Numbered from the stretch's first letter, positions 54,146-63,354 are shown. The stretch: DNA of 64,000 nt from Marichromatium purpuratum 984 (GCF_000224005.2 NZ_CP007031.1:855501-919500); one strand, 5' to 3'. Translations and numbers: made by a program. The notes: a model not told the origin generated them from the sequence alone.

Positions 54146-55357
54146 ATGCGCGCTCCCTGCTCGCTTCGTGTGCTGGCACCGCTGCTGCTCGTGCTCCTTG
54201 TCCCTGCGCCGACACGCGCCGAGGTGGCTCTCGCCCCAGATGCCCCCGGTCGCTACGTAGTGCGCTCGGGCGACACCCTGTGGGGTATCGCCGGGCGCTT
54301 CCTTCGCGACCCCTGGCGCTGGCATGCGCTGTGGCGCGCCAACCCCGGGATCGCCAATCCCGACCTGATCTACCCCGGCGACCTGCTCGAACTCGTCGAG
54401 GTCGACGGCGAGCCGCAGTTGCAGCTGACCCGCGGTGGCGGCGACCGGACCCTCGGCTACCGGGACGGGATGCGCGTGGTCAAGCGCTCGCCCCAGGCCC
54501 GCGTGACCTCGCTCGAGGATGCGGTGCCGGTGATCCCGGTCGCCTCGATCGCACCCTTCCTCACCCAGCCGCTGGTGGCCGACTCCGATCAGGTCGAGCG
54601 CGCGGCCTATGTGGTCGGTTTCCCCGACGAGCACCTCGTCGTCGGCACTTTCGACTCGATCTACGTGCGTCGGCTCGCGCGGGCCGACTCCGCGCGCTAC
54701 CAGGTGGTGCGTCCGGGTAAGGCGCTGCGTGACCCTGACACCAATGAACTGCTCGGCTACGAGGTCGAGTTCGTCGCCACCGCCGCGCTCGAGCGTGTCG
54801 GCGATCCGGCCAAACTGCGCATCGCCCGCGCCGAGCGCGAGGTCGGCATCGGCGACCGGGTGATCCCGGCCGAGCAGGAGCGCTCGCTCGAGAATTTCTA
54901 CCCCGAGCCGGGTCCCGCCGGGGTCCGTGGTCGCATCCTCTCGGTGCTCAAGGGGGTGTCGCAGATCGGTCAGTTCGATGTCGTGATCCTGAACAAGGGG
55001 GAGCGTGACGGTATCAAGGCCGGTCATGTGCTCGAGGTCTTCATCGGCGGCGAGACTGCGCCCGACCAAGTGCGTCGGGGTGGCTTCGATTGGAACTGGC
55101 GCGATGACTCGCCGCTCGACAGCGAGTTCTGGTTCGGCGATTTCTCCTTCGAGGGGTGGCGCGCCGATCCGCCCGGAGAGGACGGCATGCCGCTGCACGC
55201 CGACATGCGTCGTGACCGCGACACCTATCTCCGACCCTATGAACGGGCTGGCGTGGTGATGGTATTCCGCGTCTTCGATAGGGTTAGCTTTGCGCTGGTA
55301 CTCGAGGCCTACCGCGCCATGGCGGTCGGTGACCGGGTCGCCCCGCCGCCGGCCTGA
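54146..55357 (+). CDS. LysM-domain peptidoglycan-binding protein
   Basis: A 403-residue exported protein. RVLAPLLLVLLVPAPTRAEV is a signal peptide with cleavage after TRA. A single LysM domain follows (about 34-85: YVVRSGDTLWGIAGRFLRDP, PDLIYPGDLLEL). The remaining 300 residues (YVVGFPDEHLVVGTFDSIYV and later QFDVVILNKGERDGIKAGHV) form the uncharacterised region found in homologues encoded between def and dprA. It should sit in the periplasm bound to peptidoglycan. CGGAGGG lies just before the ATG. dprA follows after 11 bp. Confidence 0.92.
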   Translation: MRAPCSLRVLAPLLLVLLVPAPTRAEVALAPDAPGRYVVRSGDTLWGIAGRFLRDPWRWHALWRANPGIANPDLIYPGDLLELVEVDGEPQLQLTRGGGDRTLGYRDGMRVVKRSPQARVTSLEDAVPVIPVASIAPFLTQPLVADSDQVERAAYVVGFPDEHLVVGTFDSIYVRRLARADSARYQVVRPGKALRDPDTNELLGYEVEFVATAALERVGDPAKLRIARAEREVGIGDRVIPAEQERSLENFYPEPGPAGVRGRILSVLKGVSQIGQFDVVILNKGERDGIKAGHVLEVFIGGETAPDQVRRGGFDWNWRDDSPLDSEFWFGDFSFEGWRADPPGEDGMPLHADMRRDRDTYLRPYERAGVVMVFRVFDRVSFALVLEAYRAMAVGDRVAPPPA

Positions 55358-55368
55358 ACGGGGTCGCG

Positions 55369-56508
55369 GTGACGCACGAGGCGCTCGAGTCCTGGCTGAC
55401 CCTGGTCAATGCCCCGGGGATCGGTCCACGGACTGCCGCCCAGTTGCTCGAACGCTACGGCGATCCTGCGGCGATCCTCGCCCAGCCCGCGCGCCAACTC
55501 ACCGCCGCCGGACTGCGCCCGGAGACGGTCGTGGCGCTCGCCAATCCGGCGCGCGAGCCGATCGAGCGGGTGCTGCGCTGGGCCGAGCAGCCGGGGGCCT
55601 GGGTGCTCACCGGCAATGATCCGCGCTACCCGCCGCGCCTCGCCCAGCTCGACGACGCCCCGCCGCTGCTCTATGTGCGTGGCGATCCGGCGCTGCTCGC
55701 CGAACCCCAGATCGCCATCGTCGGCAGTCGCAACCCGACCCCGGGCGGCGCCGAACTCACCCATGCCTTCGCTCGCGAGCTGGCCGGATACGGGCTGGTG
55801 GTGACCAGTGGGTTGGCCTCCGGGGTCGATGCCGCCGCCCATCTCGGCGCGCTCGAGCGCGGGCGCACCATCGCGGTGCTCGGCACCGGCCCCGATCGGG
55901 TCTATCCGGCCGCGCATCGCGAGCTGGCCCATCGCATCGCCGACAACGGCGCCCTGGTCAGCGAGTTCCCGCCCGGGGTCGAGCCGCTGGCGCGCAACTT
56001 CCCCAGACGCAACCGTCTGATCAGTGGTCTGTCGCTGGGCGTACTGGTCACCGAAGCGGCGCTCAAGAGCGGCTCCTTGATCACCGCGCGACTCGCTCTC
56101 GAGCAGGGGCGAGAGGTGTTCGCGGTGCCCGGTTCGGTGCGCAATCCGTTGGCGCGCGGCTGTCACGCACTGATCCGCGATGGCGCGCGATTGCTCGAGG
56201 ATGCGCGCGAGGTGCTCGCCGAGCTTGCGCCGCAATTGCGCGCCTTGCTCGAACAACCGCGCGAGGCATCGACCTCGCCCGACTTGCTGCCGCCGGGGCT
56301 CGATGACACCGCAGCGCGGGTGCTCGAGGCGATGGGGCGCGACCCGGTCGCCCCCGACGAGCTGAGTGCCCGCACCGGGTTGGCGGCGCAGCAGATCCTC
56401 TCGACCTTGTTGGTCCTGGAACTGGACGCTCATGTATCATCGCTGCCGGGTGGTCGCTATTGTCGTCGCGACGGCGCCGCGCGCGGTGACGCGCCGCCGT
56501 CGGTGTAA
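55369..56508 (+). CDS. dprA: DNA-processing protein DprA
   Basis: A 379-residue protein that binds single-stranded DNA entering by transformation and loads RecA. A helical N-terminal part with NAPGIGPRTAAQLLERYGDP (helix-hairpin-helix like) precedes the Rossmann/SLOG core: IAIVGSRNPTPGGAELTHAF, VVTSGLASGVDAAAHLGALE, IAVLGTGPDRVYPAAHRELA and FPRRNRLISGLSLGVLVTEA. A C-terminal winged-helix-like DML1 domain ends the protein (DELSARTGLAAQQILSTLLV). The start is GTG at 55369 without a strong ribosome binding site. With comEC it suggests competence capacity. Confidence 0.95.
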   Translation: MTHEALESWLTLVNAPGIGPRTAAQLLERYGDPAAILAQPARQLTAAGLRPETVVALANPAREPIERVLRWAEQPGAWVLTGNDPRYPPRLAQLDDAPPLLYVRGDPALLAEPQIAIVGSRNPTPGGAELTHAFARELAGYGLVVTSGLASGVDAAAHLGALERGRTIAVLGTGPDRVYPAAHRELAHRIADNGALVSEFPPGVEPLARNFPRRNRLISGLSLGVLVTEAALKSGSLITARLALEQGREVFAVPGSVRNPLARGCHALIRDGARLLEDAREVLAELAPQLRALLEQPREASTSPDLLPPGLDDTAARVLEAMGRDPVAPDELSARTGLAAQQILSTLLVLELDAHVSSLPGGRYCRRDGAARGDAPPSV

Positions 56509-56602
56509 GCGACGCGTCGCGAGGCCAGTGACGATCCCCTGGGCGCATCCTGGCGCCGCTTTCCGCCAGTCGCCCGGCTGGCGCCGCCCACGAGGTTGGC
56601 TG

Positions 56603-57091
56603 ATGTTCGAAAACATGGTCGATGTTCTGATCTATCTCTACGAGAATTATATGGACGGTGGGGAGCGCGCCCCCATCGACCCGCATGTGCTTGAGGATGA
56701 ACTCTCCGAGGCGGGCTTCAACAGCGACGAGATCGAGCAGGCGCTGCGCTGGCTCGACGAGTTGGCCGACGAGGTCGAGGCCCCGCAGTATGTCCCGCAG
56801 GATCTGGGGTACGCCGCCGATTCGCTTCGTGTCTATGCCGAGCGGGAGTGTGCCAAGCTCAGTGCCGAGGCACGTGGTTTCCTGCTGGCGCTGGAGCAGA
56901 ACGGAATCCTCGATCCGCTCGGCCGGGAGCTGGTGATCGACCGGTTGTTGGCGACTCATCTGTCGCAGGTGACGGCCGATGAGGTCAAGTGGGTCGTCTT
57001 GCTGGTCTTGCTGAACCGACCCGGTCAGGAGGACGCCTTCAGTCAGATGGAGGAGATGGTCTACGACGGGGGGCAGGCCTACCTGCACTGA
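56603..57091 (+). CDS. smg: Smg protein (DUF494)
   Basis: A 162-residue conserved protein of the Smg family. MFENMVDVLIYLYENYMDGG is the characteristic start, followed by acidic helical sequence (GFNSDEIEQALRWLDELADE) and the ending LNRPGQEDAFSQMEEMVYDG. The molecular function is not established, though the gene nearly always sits between dprA and topA as here. GAGG is seven bases before the ATG. The 266-bp gap to topA has no gene; I see no clear promoter in it. Confidence 0.93.
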   Translation: MFENMVDVLIYLYENYMDGGERAPIDPHVLEDELSEAGFNSDEIEQALRWLDELADEVEAPQYVPQDLGYAADSLRVYAERECAKLSAEARGFLLALEQNGILDPLGRELVIDRLLATHLSQVTADEVKWVVLLVLLNRPGQEDAFSQMEEMVYDGGQAYLH

Positions 57092-57357
57092 GACGCGCCG
57101 CGCACCGGGGCGGGCCCGGTGCCGATCGGTGCGTGCGCTCTGGCCCCTTGTGGGGACTCCGAGCGCACCGCTAAACTGCCCGCATTCCGCGCCGGACCTG
57201 GTCCCTGCGTCGGTGGATCTCCGCGCCGCCCGTGTCCGTTTGCGCCGTCCCGTCGTGCTCTCGCGTGGCGGTGCCGGCGTCACGTCCACCGCCTTGACCC
57301 AATGACCGCTGTCCCGGCAGGCTTCAGTCACACCCACATGGCCGACCAAGACCACAG

Positions 57358-59661
57358 ATGAATCTCGTTATCGTCGAATCACCTGCGAAGGCAAAGACCA
57401 TCAAGAAATACCTCGGCCCGGACTTCGACGTGGTCGCCTCCTACGGCCATGTCCGCGATCTGGTGCCCAAGGAGGGGGCGGTCGATCCCGAGCACGGCTT
57501 CGCGATGAAGTACCAGGTGATCGAGCGCAACGAGAAACACGTCCAGACCATCGCCAAGAAGCTCAAGGGGGCCGAGGCGCTGTATCTGGCCACTGACCCC
57601 GATCGCGAGGGCGAGGCGATCTCCTGGCATCTCTTTGAACTGCTCAAGGGGCGTCGCCAGCTCGGCGAACGGGCGGTGCACCGGGTGGTGTTCAACGAGA
57701 TCACCAAGCGCGCGGTGCAGGAGGCGGTGGCCAATCCGCGCGAACTCTCGCTCGACATGGTCAATGCGCAGCAGGCCCGGCGTGCGCTCGATTATCTGGT
57801 CGGCTTCAATCTGTCCCCCTTGCTGTGGAAGAAGATCCGTCGGGGTCTCTCAGCGGGACGGGTGCAGAGCCCGGCGCTGCGCCTGATCTGCGAGCGTGAG
57901 GCCGAGATCGAGCGCTTCGAGCGCCAGGAGTACTGGAGCATCGAGGCCGACGCCGACAAGGACGCCAAGCGCTTTGTCGCCAAGCTGATCCAGCTCGAAG
58001 GGGCCAAACTCGAACAGTTCTCGATCACCGACGGCGAGCGCGCCGAGGCGGTACGCCAGCAGCTCGAGCAGGCCGCCGCCGGCACCCTGGTGGTCGAGTC
58101 GGTCAAGCGCAAGCAGCGCAAGCGTCACCCGGCGCCGCCCTTCACCACATCCACCCTGCAGCAGGAGGCCGCGCGCAAGCTCGGCTTCACCGCCCAGCGC
58201 ACCATGCGCGTGGCTCAGCAGCTCTACGAGGGTGTCGACGTCGGCGCCGGTGCCGTCGGTCTGATTACCTACATGCGTACCGACTCGGTCAACCTCGCCC
58301 AGGAGGCGCTCGAGGAGATCCGTCAGTGCGTCGCCGATCGCTATGGCGCCGATCACCTGCCGCCGCAGCCGCGCTTTTTCAAGACCAAGTCGAAGAACGC
58401 CCAGGAGGCCCACGAGGCGGTGCGCCCGACCTCGGTGCTGCGCGACCCGGCCTCGCTCAAGGCGCACCTCAACCAAGAACAACAGCGTCTCTACGAACTG
58501 ATCTGGAAGCGCACCCTGGCCTGCCAGATGGCCCATGCGCTGATCAACCAGGTGGCGGTCGATCTCAGCGCCGGGGACGGCAACCTGTTCCGCGCCACCG
58601 GCTCGATGGTGGCCGAGCCGGGCTTCATGCGGGTCTATCTCGAAGGGCGCGACGACGCCAAGGGCGGCGACGACGACGAGGAACGAATGCTCCCGGAGAT
58701 GCAGGAGGGCGACCGGGTGAACCTGCTCGCGATCCGTCCCGAACAGCACTTCACCGAGCCGCCGCCGCGCTACACCGAGGCCTCGCTGGTCAAGGCGCTG
58801 GAGGAGTTCGGCATCGGTCGTCCCTCGACCTATGCCACCATCATCTCCACCCTGCAGGATCGTGAGTACGTGGTGCTCGACAAGAAGCGCTTCCTGCCGA
58901 CCGACGTCGGTCGGGTGGTCAACCGCTTCCTCACCGAGTACTTCACCTCCTATGTCGACTACGACTTCACCGCCCGGCTCGAGGATGACCTCGACGCCAT
59001 CTCGCGCGGCGAGGTCGATTGGATTCCGCTGCTCGAACGTTTCTGGCAGCCCTTCAAGGAGCAGGTCGATCACACCCAGGCCAACGTCAAGCGCAGCGAC
59101 GTCACTCAGGAGCGCATCGACGAGGTCTGTCCCAAGTGCGGTGGTCAGCTCTCGATCCGGCTCGGGCGCAATGGCCGTTTCATCGGCTGTACCAACTACC
59201 CGGACTGCGACTATACCCGCGACCTCAATCCCGACCAGAGCGAGACCGAGGCCCCCGAGGTGGTCGAGGGGCGCAGTTGTCCCGAGTGCGGCTCGCCGCT
59301 GGAGATCAAGCGTGGGCGCTACGGTAAGTTCATCGGCTGCAGCGCCTATCCCAAGTGCCGTCATATCGAGCCGCTGGAGAAGCCCGAGGATACCGGCGTG
59401 CCCTGTCCCAAGTGCGGCAAGGGGACTCTGCAGAAGAAGAAATCGCGCCGTGGCAAGATCTTCTACTCCTGCTCGACCTATCCCAAGTGCGACTATGCGG
59501 TCTGGGACCAGCCGCTCGACGAGCCCTGTCCGCGCTGTGGCTGGCCGATACTCACCCTCAAGGTGACCAAGACCAAGGGCGCCTCCAAGGTCTGTCCGCA
59601 GAAAGAGTGCGGCTATCGTGCCCCGGTCGAGCAGTCCGGCGGCGGGGACGAGGGCGGGTGA
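57358..59661 (+). CDS. topA: DNA topoisomerase I
   Basis: A 767-residue type IA topoisomerase that relaxes negative supercoils. The Toprim domain starts NLVIVESPAKAKTIKKYLG and contains YLATDPDREGEAISWHL. The active-site tyrosine is Y305 in LITYMRTDSVNLAQEA. DNA-binding parts include RGLSAGRVQSPALRLI and FGIGRPSTYATIISTLQDRE. Four C-terminal zinc-ribbon units are seen with CPKCGGQ, CPECGSP, CPKCGKG and CPRCGWP, the last with an altered spacing. E. coli TopA is about 100 residues longer. tsaC overlaps its stop by 4 bp. Confidence 0.97.
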   Translation: MNLVIVESPAKAKTIKKYLGPDFDVVASYGHVRDLVPKEGAVDPEHGFAMKYQVIERNEKHVQTIAKKLKGAEALYLATDPDREGEAISWHLFELLKGRRQLGERAVHRVVFNEITKRAVQEAVANPRELSLDMVNAQQARRALDYLVGFNLSPLLWKKIRRGLSAGRVQSPALRLICEREAEIERFERQEYWSIEADADKDAKRFVAKLIQLEGAKLEQFSITDGERAEAVRQQLEQAAAGTLVVESVKRKQRKRHPAPPFTTSTLQQEAARKLGFTAQRTMRVAQQLYEGVDVGAGAVGLITYMRTDSVNLAQEALEEIRQCVADRYGADHLPPQPRFFKTKSKNAQEAHEAVRPTSVLRDPASLKAHLNQEQQRLYELIWKRTLACQMAHALINQVAVDLSAGDGNLFRATGSMVAEPGFMRVYLEGRDDAKGGDDDEERMLPEMQEGDRVNLLAIRPEQHFTEPPPRYTEASLVKALEEFGIGRPSTYATIISTLQDREYVVLDKKRFLPTDVGRVVNRFLTEYFTSYVDYDFTARLEDDLDAISRGEVDWIPLLERFWQPFKEQVDHTQANVKRSDVTQERIDEVCPKCGGQLSIRLGRNGRFIGCTNYPDCDYTRDLNPDQSETEAPEVVEGRSCPECGSPLEIKRGRYGKFIGCSAYPKCRHIEPLEKPEDTGVPCPKCGKGTLQKKKSRRGKIFYSCSTYPKCDYAVWDQPLDEPCPRCGWPILTLKVTKTKGASKVCPQKECGYRAPVEQSGGGDEGG

Positions 59662-60236
59662 GCGCGGCGCTTGTCCCTGCCCAGCGTCATCGGGTGCGGC
59701 TCGCTGCCGCCTGGCTGCGTGCCGGGGCGGTGGTGGGCTATCCCACCGAGGCCGTCTACGGGCTCGGCTGCGATCCGCGCGACCGCGGGGCGGTCTCTCG
59801 CATCCTCGAGATCAAGCAGCGTGACCCGGCCAAGGGGCTGATCCTGATCGCCGCCGACTACGCCCAGCTCGCGCCCTATGTCGAGTCGCTCGAGGCCACG
59901 CGCATGGCTAAGGTCCGGGCGAGCTGGCCCGGGCCCAACACCTGGTTGCTGCCGGCGCGCCCGAGCACCCCCGACTGGCTCACCGGTCGCTTCTCCACCC
60001 TGGCGGTGCGGGTCACCGCCCATCCGCTGGCCGCGGCGCTGTGTCGTGCCTATGGTGGCGCCATCGTCTCGACCAGCGCCAATCGTGCCGACCGACCGCC
60101 GGCCCGAACCGCACGCTCGCTGCGCCTGGCGCTCGCCGGCGACGGCCCCGACCACCTCCTCCATGGCGCCTGTGGTGGCGCTGATCGTCCATCGGTGATT
60201 CGCGATGCCGCCAGCGGTCGCGTCCTGCGCGGTTGA
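59658..60236 (+). CDS. tsaC: Threonylcarbamoyl-AMP synthase TsaC
   Basis: A 192-residue YrdC/Sua5-family enzyme that makes threonylcarbamoyl-AMP from threonine, bicarbonate and ATP for t6A37 in ANN-decoding tRNAs. Motifs: AAAWLRAGAVVGYPTEAVYG, EIKQRDPAKGLILIAADYAQ, WPGPNTWLLPAR and AIVSTSANRADRPPARTA. Length is the short TsaC form without a Sua5 tail. The GTG start overlaps the topA stop, with GAGGG upstream. The gene set topA-tsaC recalls the E. coli arrangement of topoisomerase-like genes near tsaC (yrdD-tsaC), fitting the call. Confidence 0.94.
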   Translation: MSAALVPAQRHRVRLAAAWLRAGAVVGYPTEAVYGLGCDPRDRGAVSRILEIKQRDPAKGLILIAADYAQLAPYVESLEATRMAKVRASWPGPNTWLLPARPSTPDWLTGRFSTLAVRVTAHPLAAALCRAYGGAIVSTSANRADRPPARTARSLRLALAGDGPDHLLHGACGGADRPSVIRDAASGRVLRG

Positions 60237-60317
60237 TCCGCCGACAGGGCTTGTTGTTCGGCGCTCACGCCGATATCTCACCGAGATGGTCGGAAGACTT
60301 CGGGTGGGGAGGCGTGG

Positions 60318-61364
60318 ATGTTCAGTGCCACAGCGACGGCGATTCGTTGGGTCGAGCAGGGGCTGGTGCCGGATGGGGTGACGCGCGGCGGTATTCGCGC
60401 GCTGCTGCGTCAGCGCCTGGCGAGCCTGCCGTGGGATGATTGCGAGGCGGCCCTGGCGCAACAGCGGGCGCTGATCGCGAGGATGGATGACTCGGCCATC
60501 GCCGAGGTGCCGCAACGCGCCAACGAGCAGCATTACGAGCTGCCGGCGGCCTTCTTCGCCACCGTGCTCGGACCGCGGCGCAAGTACAGCTGCTGCTACT
60601 GGCCCGAGGGTGTCGACCGGCTCGAGCGGGCCGAGGAGGTCGCGCTCGCGGCGACCCTGGAGCGCGCCGATATCCGTGATGGTCAGCGCGTACTCGAACT
60701 CGGCTGCGGCTGGGGCGCCTTCAGCCTCTATCTGGCCGAGCGCCTGCCGGGCTGTCGTATCACCGCCGTCTCCAACTCTCATGCCCAACGCCGCTTCATC
60801 GAGGCCGAGCGCGACCGGCTCGGGCTCGACGGGCTCGAGGTGGTCACCGCCGACATGAACGACTTCCAGCCCGACGGGCGCTATGACCGCGTGGTCTCGC
60901 TGGAGATGTTCGAGCATATGCGCAACCACCGTCGGCTGCTCGGACGCATCCACGATTGGCTACAGCCGGGCGGACGGATGCTGATGCACATCTTCTGTCA
61001 CCGCCATCATCCCTACTTCTTCGAGGACGACGGCCCGAGCGACTGGATGACCCATTACTTCTTCGCCGGCGGGTTGATGCCGAGCGACGACCTGCCGCTG
61101 TACTTTCAGGACCGGCTGCGCCTGATCGATCGCTGGCGCTGGAACGGGCTGCACTATGCCCACACCCTGGAGGCCTGGCTGGCGCGCATGGATGGCGCGC
61201 GCGAGCGAGTCTGGCCGCTGCTCGAGCAGACCTACGGGACGGCGGATGCGCCGCTGTGGTGGCGGCGCTGGCGACTGTTCTTCATGGCCTGCGCCGAGCT
61301 GTTCGCCTTCCGCGATGGTCAGGAGTGGTACGTCGGGCACTATCTGTTCGAGCGCCCGGCGTGA
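60318..61364 (+). CDS. Cyclopropane-fatty-acid synthase-family SAM methyltransferase
   Basis: A 348-residue protein. The SAM-binding motif is VLELGCGWGAFSLYLAERLP (about 129-148), preceded by NEQHYELPAAFFATVLGPRR and YSCCYWPEGVDRLERAEE, and followed by VSLEMFEHMRNHRRLLGRIH. These are hallmarks of the CFA synthase/SAM methyltransferase family. The N-terminal domain of true Cfa enzymes is reduced, and the C-terminal part differs (FICHRHHPYFF-like IFCHRHHPYFFEDD), closer to the coclaurine N-methyltransferase-like branch. The substrate is therefore open. GGGGAGG lies seven bases before the ATG. It follows tsaC by 81 bp. Confidence 0.86.
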   Translation: MFSATATAIRWVEQGLVPDGVTRGGIRALLRQRLASLPWDDCEAALAQQRALIARMDDSAIAEVPQRANEQHYELPAAFFATVLGPRRKYSCCYWPEGVDRLERAEEVALAATLERADIRDGQRVLELGCGWGAFSLYLAERLPGCRITAVSNSHAQRRFIEAERDRLGLDGLEVVTADMNDFQPDGRYDRVVSLEMFEHMRNHRRLLGRIHDWLQPGGRMLMHIFCHRHHPYFFEDDGPSDWMTHYFFAGGLMPSDDLPLYFQDRLRLIDRWRWNGLHYAHTLEAWLARMDGARERVWPLLEQTYGTADAPLWWRRWRLFFMACAELFAFRDGQEWYVGHYLFERPA

Positions 61365-61408
61365 GACCCTGAATCGTCACGCTCGGGCGCGGGCGGGAGA
61401 GCGCTGCC

Positions 61409-61840
61409 TCAGAGCTTGAGTCCGGCGGCGAGCCCGGCGAGGAAGGCCGCCGTGCCCGAGAGGTTGGCTGCGAGCAGATCGAAGAGCGCCTGTGTATGCG
61501 CACGGGTCCAGGCGCTCCAGGTGTCGTAGTGCCCCTCGAGTCCGGCCCAGTTGATCTCCACCACGCCGATCGACTGCAGCCCGACCAGGGCGATCAGGAT
61601 CACTCCGCCTACCACCAGTGCCACCTTGAAGGCGAATTTGAGCGCGAAGCCGAGCGCCAGCCCGACCATGAAAGAAAAGCCCAGGGTGAGAAAGAAGCTC
61701 TGGTCGAACAGCTCGCCGGCCTCGGTGCCGAACTGCTCGGTCGGGGGCTGCGCCCGAGCGTTCCCGGCCCCCCAGAGCAGTGGCAGCAAGGGGAGCACGC
61801 GCAGGCGGCCAGTGCGGGACGAACGGGTCGGGTCGGACAT
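61409..61840 (-). CDS. FUN14-family membrane protein
   Basis: A 143-residue protein with a basic, signal-like N-terminus (LRVLPLLPLLWGAGNARAQ), which may be cleaved after ARA, and a FUN14-like core of glycine-rich hydrophobic helices (FFLTLGFSFMVGLALGFALK, VALVVGGVILIALVGLQSIG and a last one LSGTAAFLAGLAAGLKL). Bacterial FUN14 proteins have no assigned function; the eukaryotic relatives are mitochondrial outer membrane proteins. There is no strong ribosome binding site. It converges with the methyltransferase gene and its start faces the second repeat island. Confidence 0.8.
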   Translation of the reverse strand: MSDPTRSSRTGRLRVLPLLPLLWGAGNARAQPPTEQFGTEAGELFDQSFFLTLGFSFMVGLALGFALKFAFKVALVVGGVILIALVGLQSIGVVEINWAGLEGHYDTWSAWTRAHTQALFDLLAANLSGTAAFLAGLAAGLKL

Positions 61841-61930
61841 GCGGGGTCTCGGTCAATGCGGTCAGCGGAAACCGAAACATTATCCGGGGAACGGTGGTCG
61901 GCTGCCAGTCGGTGGCCTCCGGCGATCAGC

Positions 61931-61958
61931 TGCCAGCTGCCAGCTGCCAGCTGCCAGC
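61931..61958. repeat. Tandem heptamer (TGCCAGC)x4, left edge of second repeat island
   Basis: Four exact copies of TGCCAGC (rotation CCAGCTG) followed by one degenerate copy, 22 bp before a GAACCGCAAAG end. It lies upstream of the FUN14 gene. Confidence 0.88.
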
Positions 61959-61980
61959 CGCCAGATCGCTGGAGAGCGTC

Positions 61981-62342
61981 GAACCGCAAAGCCGCCAAGA
62001 TCGCGAAGGAGAGAACAGCGGTATGCCGGGTTGGCGGTAACATCGACGTCGCCGCCTACGGACGAACCTCGCCGCTCACCTCCGGTGCGCACGCTGTGCT
62101 TTGCTCTCACTCGGGGCTGAAGACTTTTCTCCCCCTTGGCGTCCTTTGCGACTTTGTGGTGCGACATGAAAGCCGCAAAGGGCGCGAAGGAAAGGACGGT
62201 CGTGTGCCGGGTTGGCGGCGACATCGACGTCGACGCCTACCGACGAACCTCGCCGCTCACCTCCGGTGGGTACGCTGTGCTTTGCTCTCACTCGGGGCTG
62301 AAGACTTTCCTCCCCTTGGCGTCCTTTGTGACTTTGCGGTTC
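61981..62342. repeat. 181-bp duplicated element bounded by inverted A-rich ends
   Basis: Starts GAACCGCAAAGCCGCCAAGA and ends ...CCTTTGTGACTTTGCGGTTC. Inside are two near-copies with a constant 181-bp offset (for example GCCGGGTTGGCGG at 62025 and 62206, GGGGCTGAAGACTTT later in each). Each copy has its own left end (GCCGCAAAG) and right end (CTTGGCGTCCTTTG). An extra TTTGCGGTTCAACC and a GGCCGCTGGCC follow up to the nhaR stop. No credible gene in 61841-62375. Confidence 0.9.
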
Positions 62343-62375
62343 AACCTTTGCGGTTCAACCTTTTGGCCGCTGGCC

Positions 62376-63293
62376 TCAGCCGCCCTCGGTCTCCGCCTGG
62401 AAGAGTTCCAGTCGCGCGGCCTGGCTGACGGCGACGACAGCGGGGTGGCGCAGGCGGCGCTCGGCGGAGATCGCGTAGTAGCGTTCGCGCACCGCCTCGG
62501 TCGCGCCGATCGTCTCGACCCCGTGCTGACGCCGGGTCTCCTCGGCGATCACGCTGGGCGAGACGAAGACCCCGACCCCGGCCTGGCCGAAGGCCTGCAT
62601 CAGCGCTCGGTCCTCGAACTCGCCGACGACCCGTGGACGGATGTCGAGCTGGTCGAGCCACTGCATCAGCGCGCCGCGCAGCGCGGTGTTGAGCGCCGGG
62701 ATCAGCATCGGCGCCTGGTGCAGCGATTGCGGGAAGCCCGTGCGATAACGCTTGGCCAGTGCCGGGGCGGCGAAGAAGGTGATGCCGCACTCGCCGAGCG
62801 GGTGGTTGAAGGCGCGGACATTGAGCGCCCCGGCCAATGGGGTGTCGGCGAGCACCATGTCGAGTTTGTGCACCGCGATGTCGGCGAGCAGGGCCTCGAG
62901 CTTGCCCTCGCGACAGTGGATGCGCACTGGCTCGGCGAGGTGCAGCGCGGGCTCGAGCAGCCGGTAGGCGACCATCTTCGGTACCACGTCGACCACCCCG
63001 ACGGTGAACTGCAGCGGTCGGCCGCTGGTCCGCCCCTGCAATGCTTCCTCCATCTCCGCGCCGAGGCGGAAGATCTCGTCGGCAAAGTTGAAGGCCAGGC
63101 GGCCGGTTTCGGTTAGCGTCAGCCCGCGTCCGCGACGGTCGAACAGCCGGGTGCCGAGCTGGTCCTCGAGCACCCGTAGCTGGCCGCTGATGGTCTGCGG
63201 GGTGAGATGCAGCGCCTCGGCGGCGCGGACTACGCCACCCTCCTTGGCGACCATCCAGAAATAATAGAGATGGTTGTAGTTACTGCCACGCAT
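62376..63293 (-). CDS. nhaR: LysR-family transcriptional activator NhaR
   Basis: A 305-residue LysR-type regulator. The N-terminal winged helix-turn-helix starts NYNHLYYFWMVAKEGGVVRA and has LHLTPQTISGQLRVLEDQLG as the recognition region; NYNHLYYFW with PQTISGQL is the NhaR signature. The effector domain (about 92-290) follows with FTVGVVDVVPKMVAYRLLEP. E. coli NhaR activates nhaA and osmC on sodium stress and pgaABCD; no nhaA is in the window. The minus-strand TATAAT at 63345-63340 would place its transcription start about 40 bp before the ATG. Confidence 0.93.
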   Translation of the reverse strand: MRGSNYNHLYYFWMVAKEGGVVRAAEALHLTPQTISGQLRVLEDQLGTRLFDRRGRGLTLTETGRLAFNFADEIFRLGAEMEEALQGRTSGRPLQFTVGVVDVVPKMVAYRLLEPALHLAEPVRIHCREGKLEALLADIAVHKLDMVLADTPLAGALNVRAFNHPLGECGITFFAAPALAKRYRTGFPQSLHQAPMLIPALNTALRGALMQWLDQLDIRPRVVGEFEDRALMQAFGQAGVGVFVSPSVIAEETRRQHGVETIGATEAVRERYYAISAERRLRHPAVVAVSQAARLELFQAETEGG

Positions 63294-63334
63294 CGCCTTT
63301 TGTTCGTTTTTTTCGATATCAGATCTAGAAAAGA

Positions 63335-63354
63335 TTCGAATTATATTGATCGAA
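63335..63354. promoter_or_regulatory. nhaR -10 box inside an inverted repeat (possible autoregulatory site)
   Basis: TTCGA (63335-63339), ten AT-rich bases, then TCGAA (63350-63354). The minus-strand -10 TATAAT of nhaR (63345-63340) lies in the spacer. Another TTCGA is at 63312. The whole 63294-63448 gap is unusually AT-rich for this genome, fitting a divergent promoter for nhaR and the DUF2076 gene. Confidence 0.45.
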
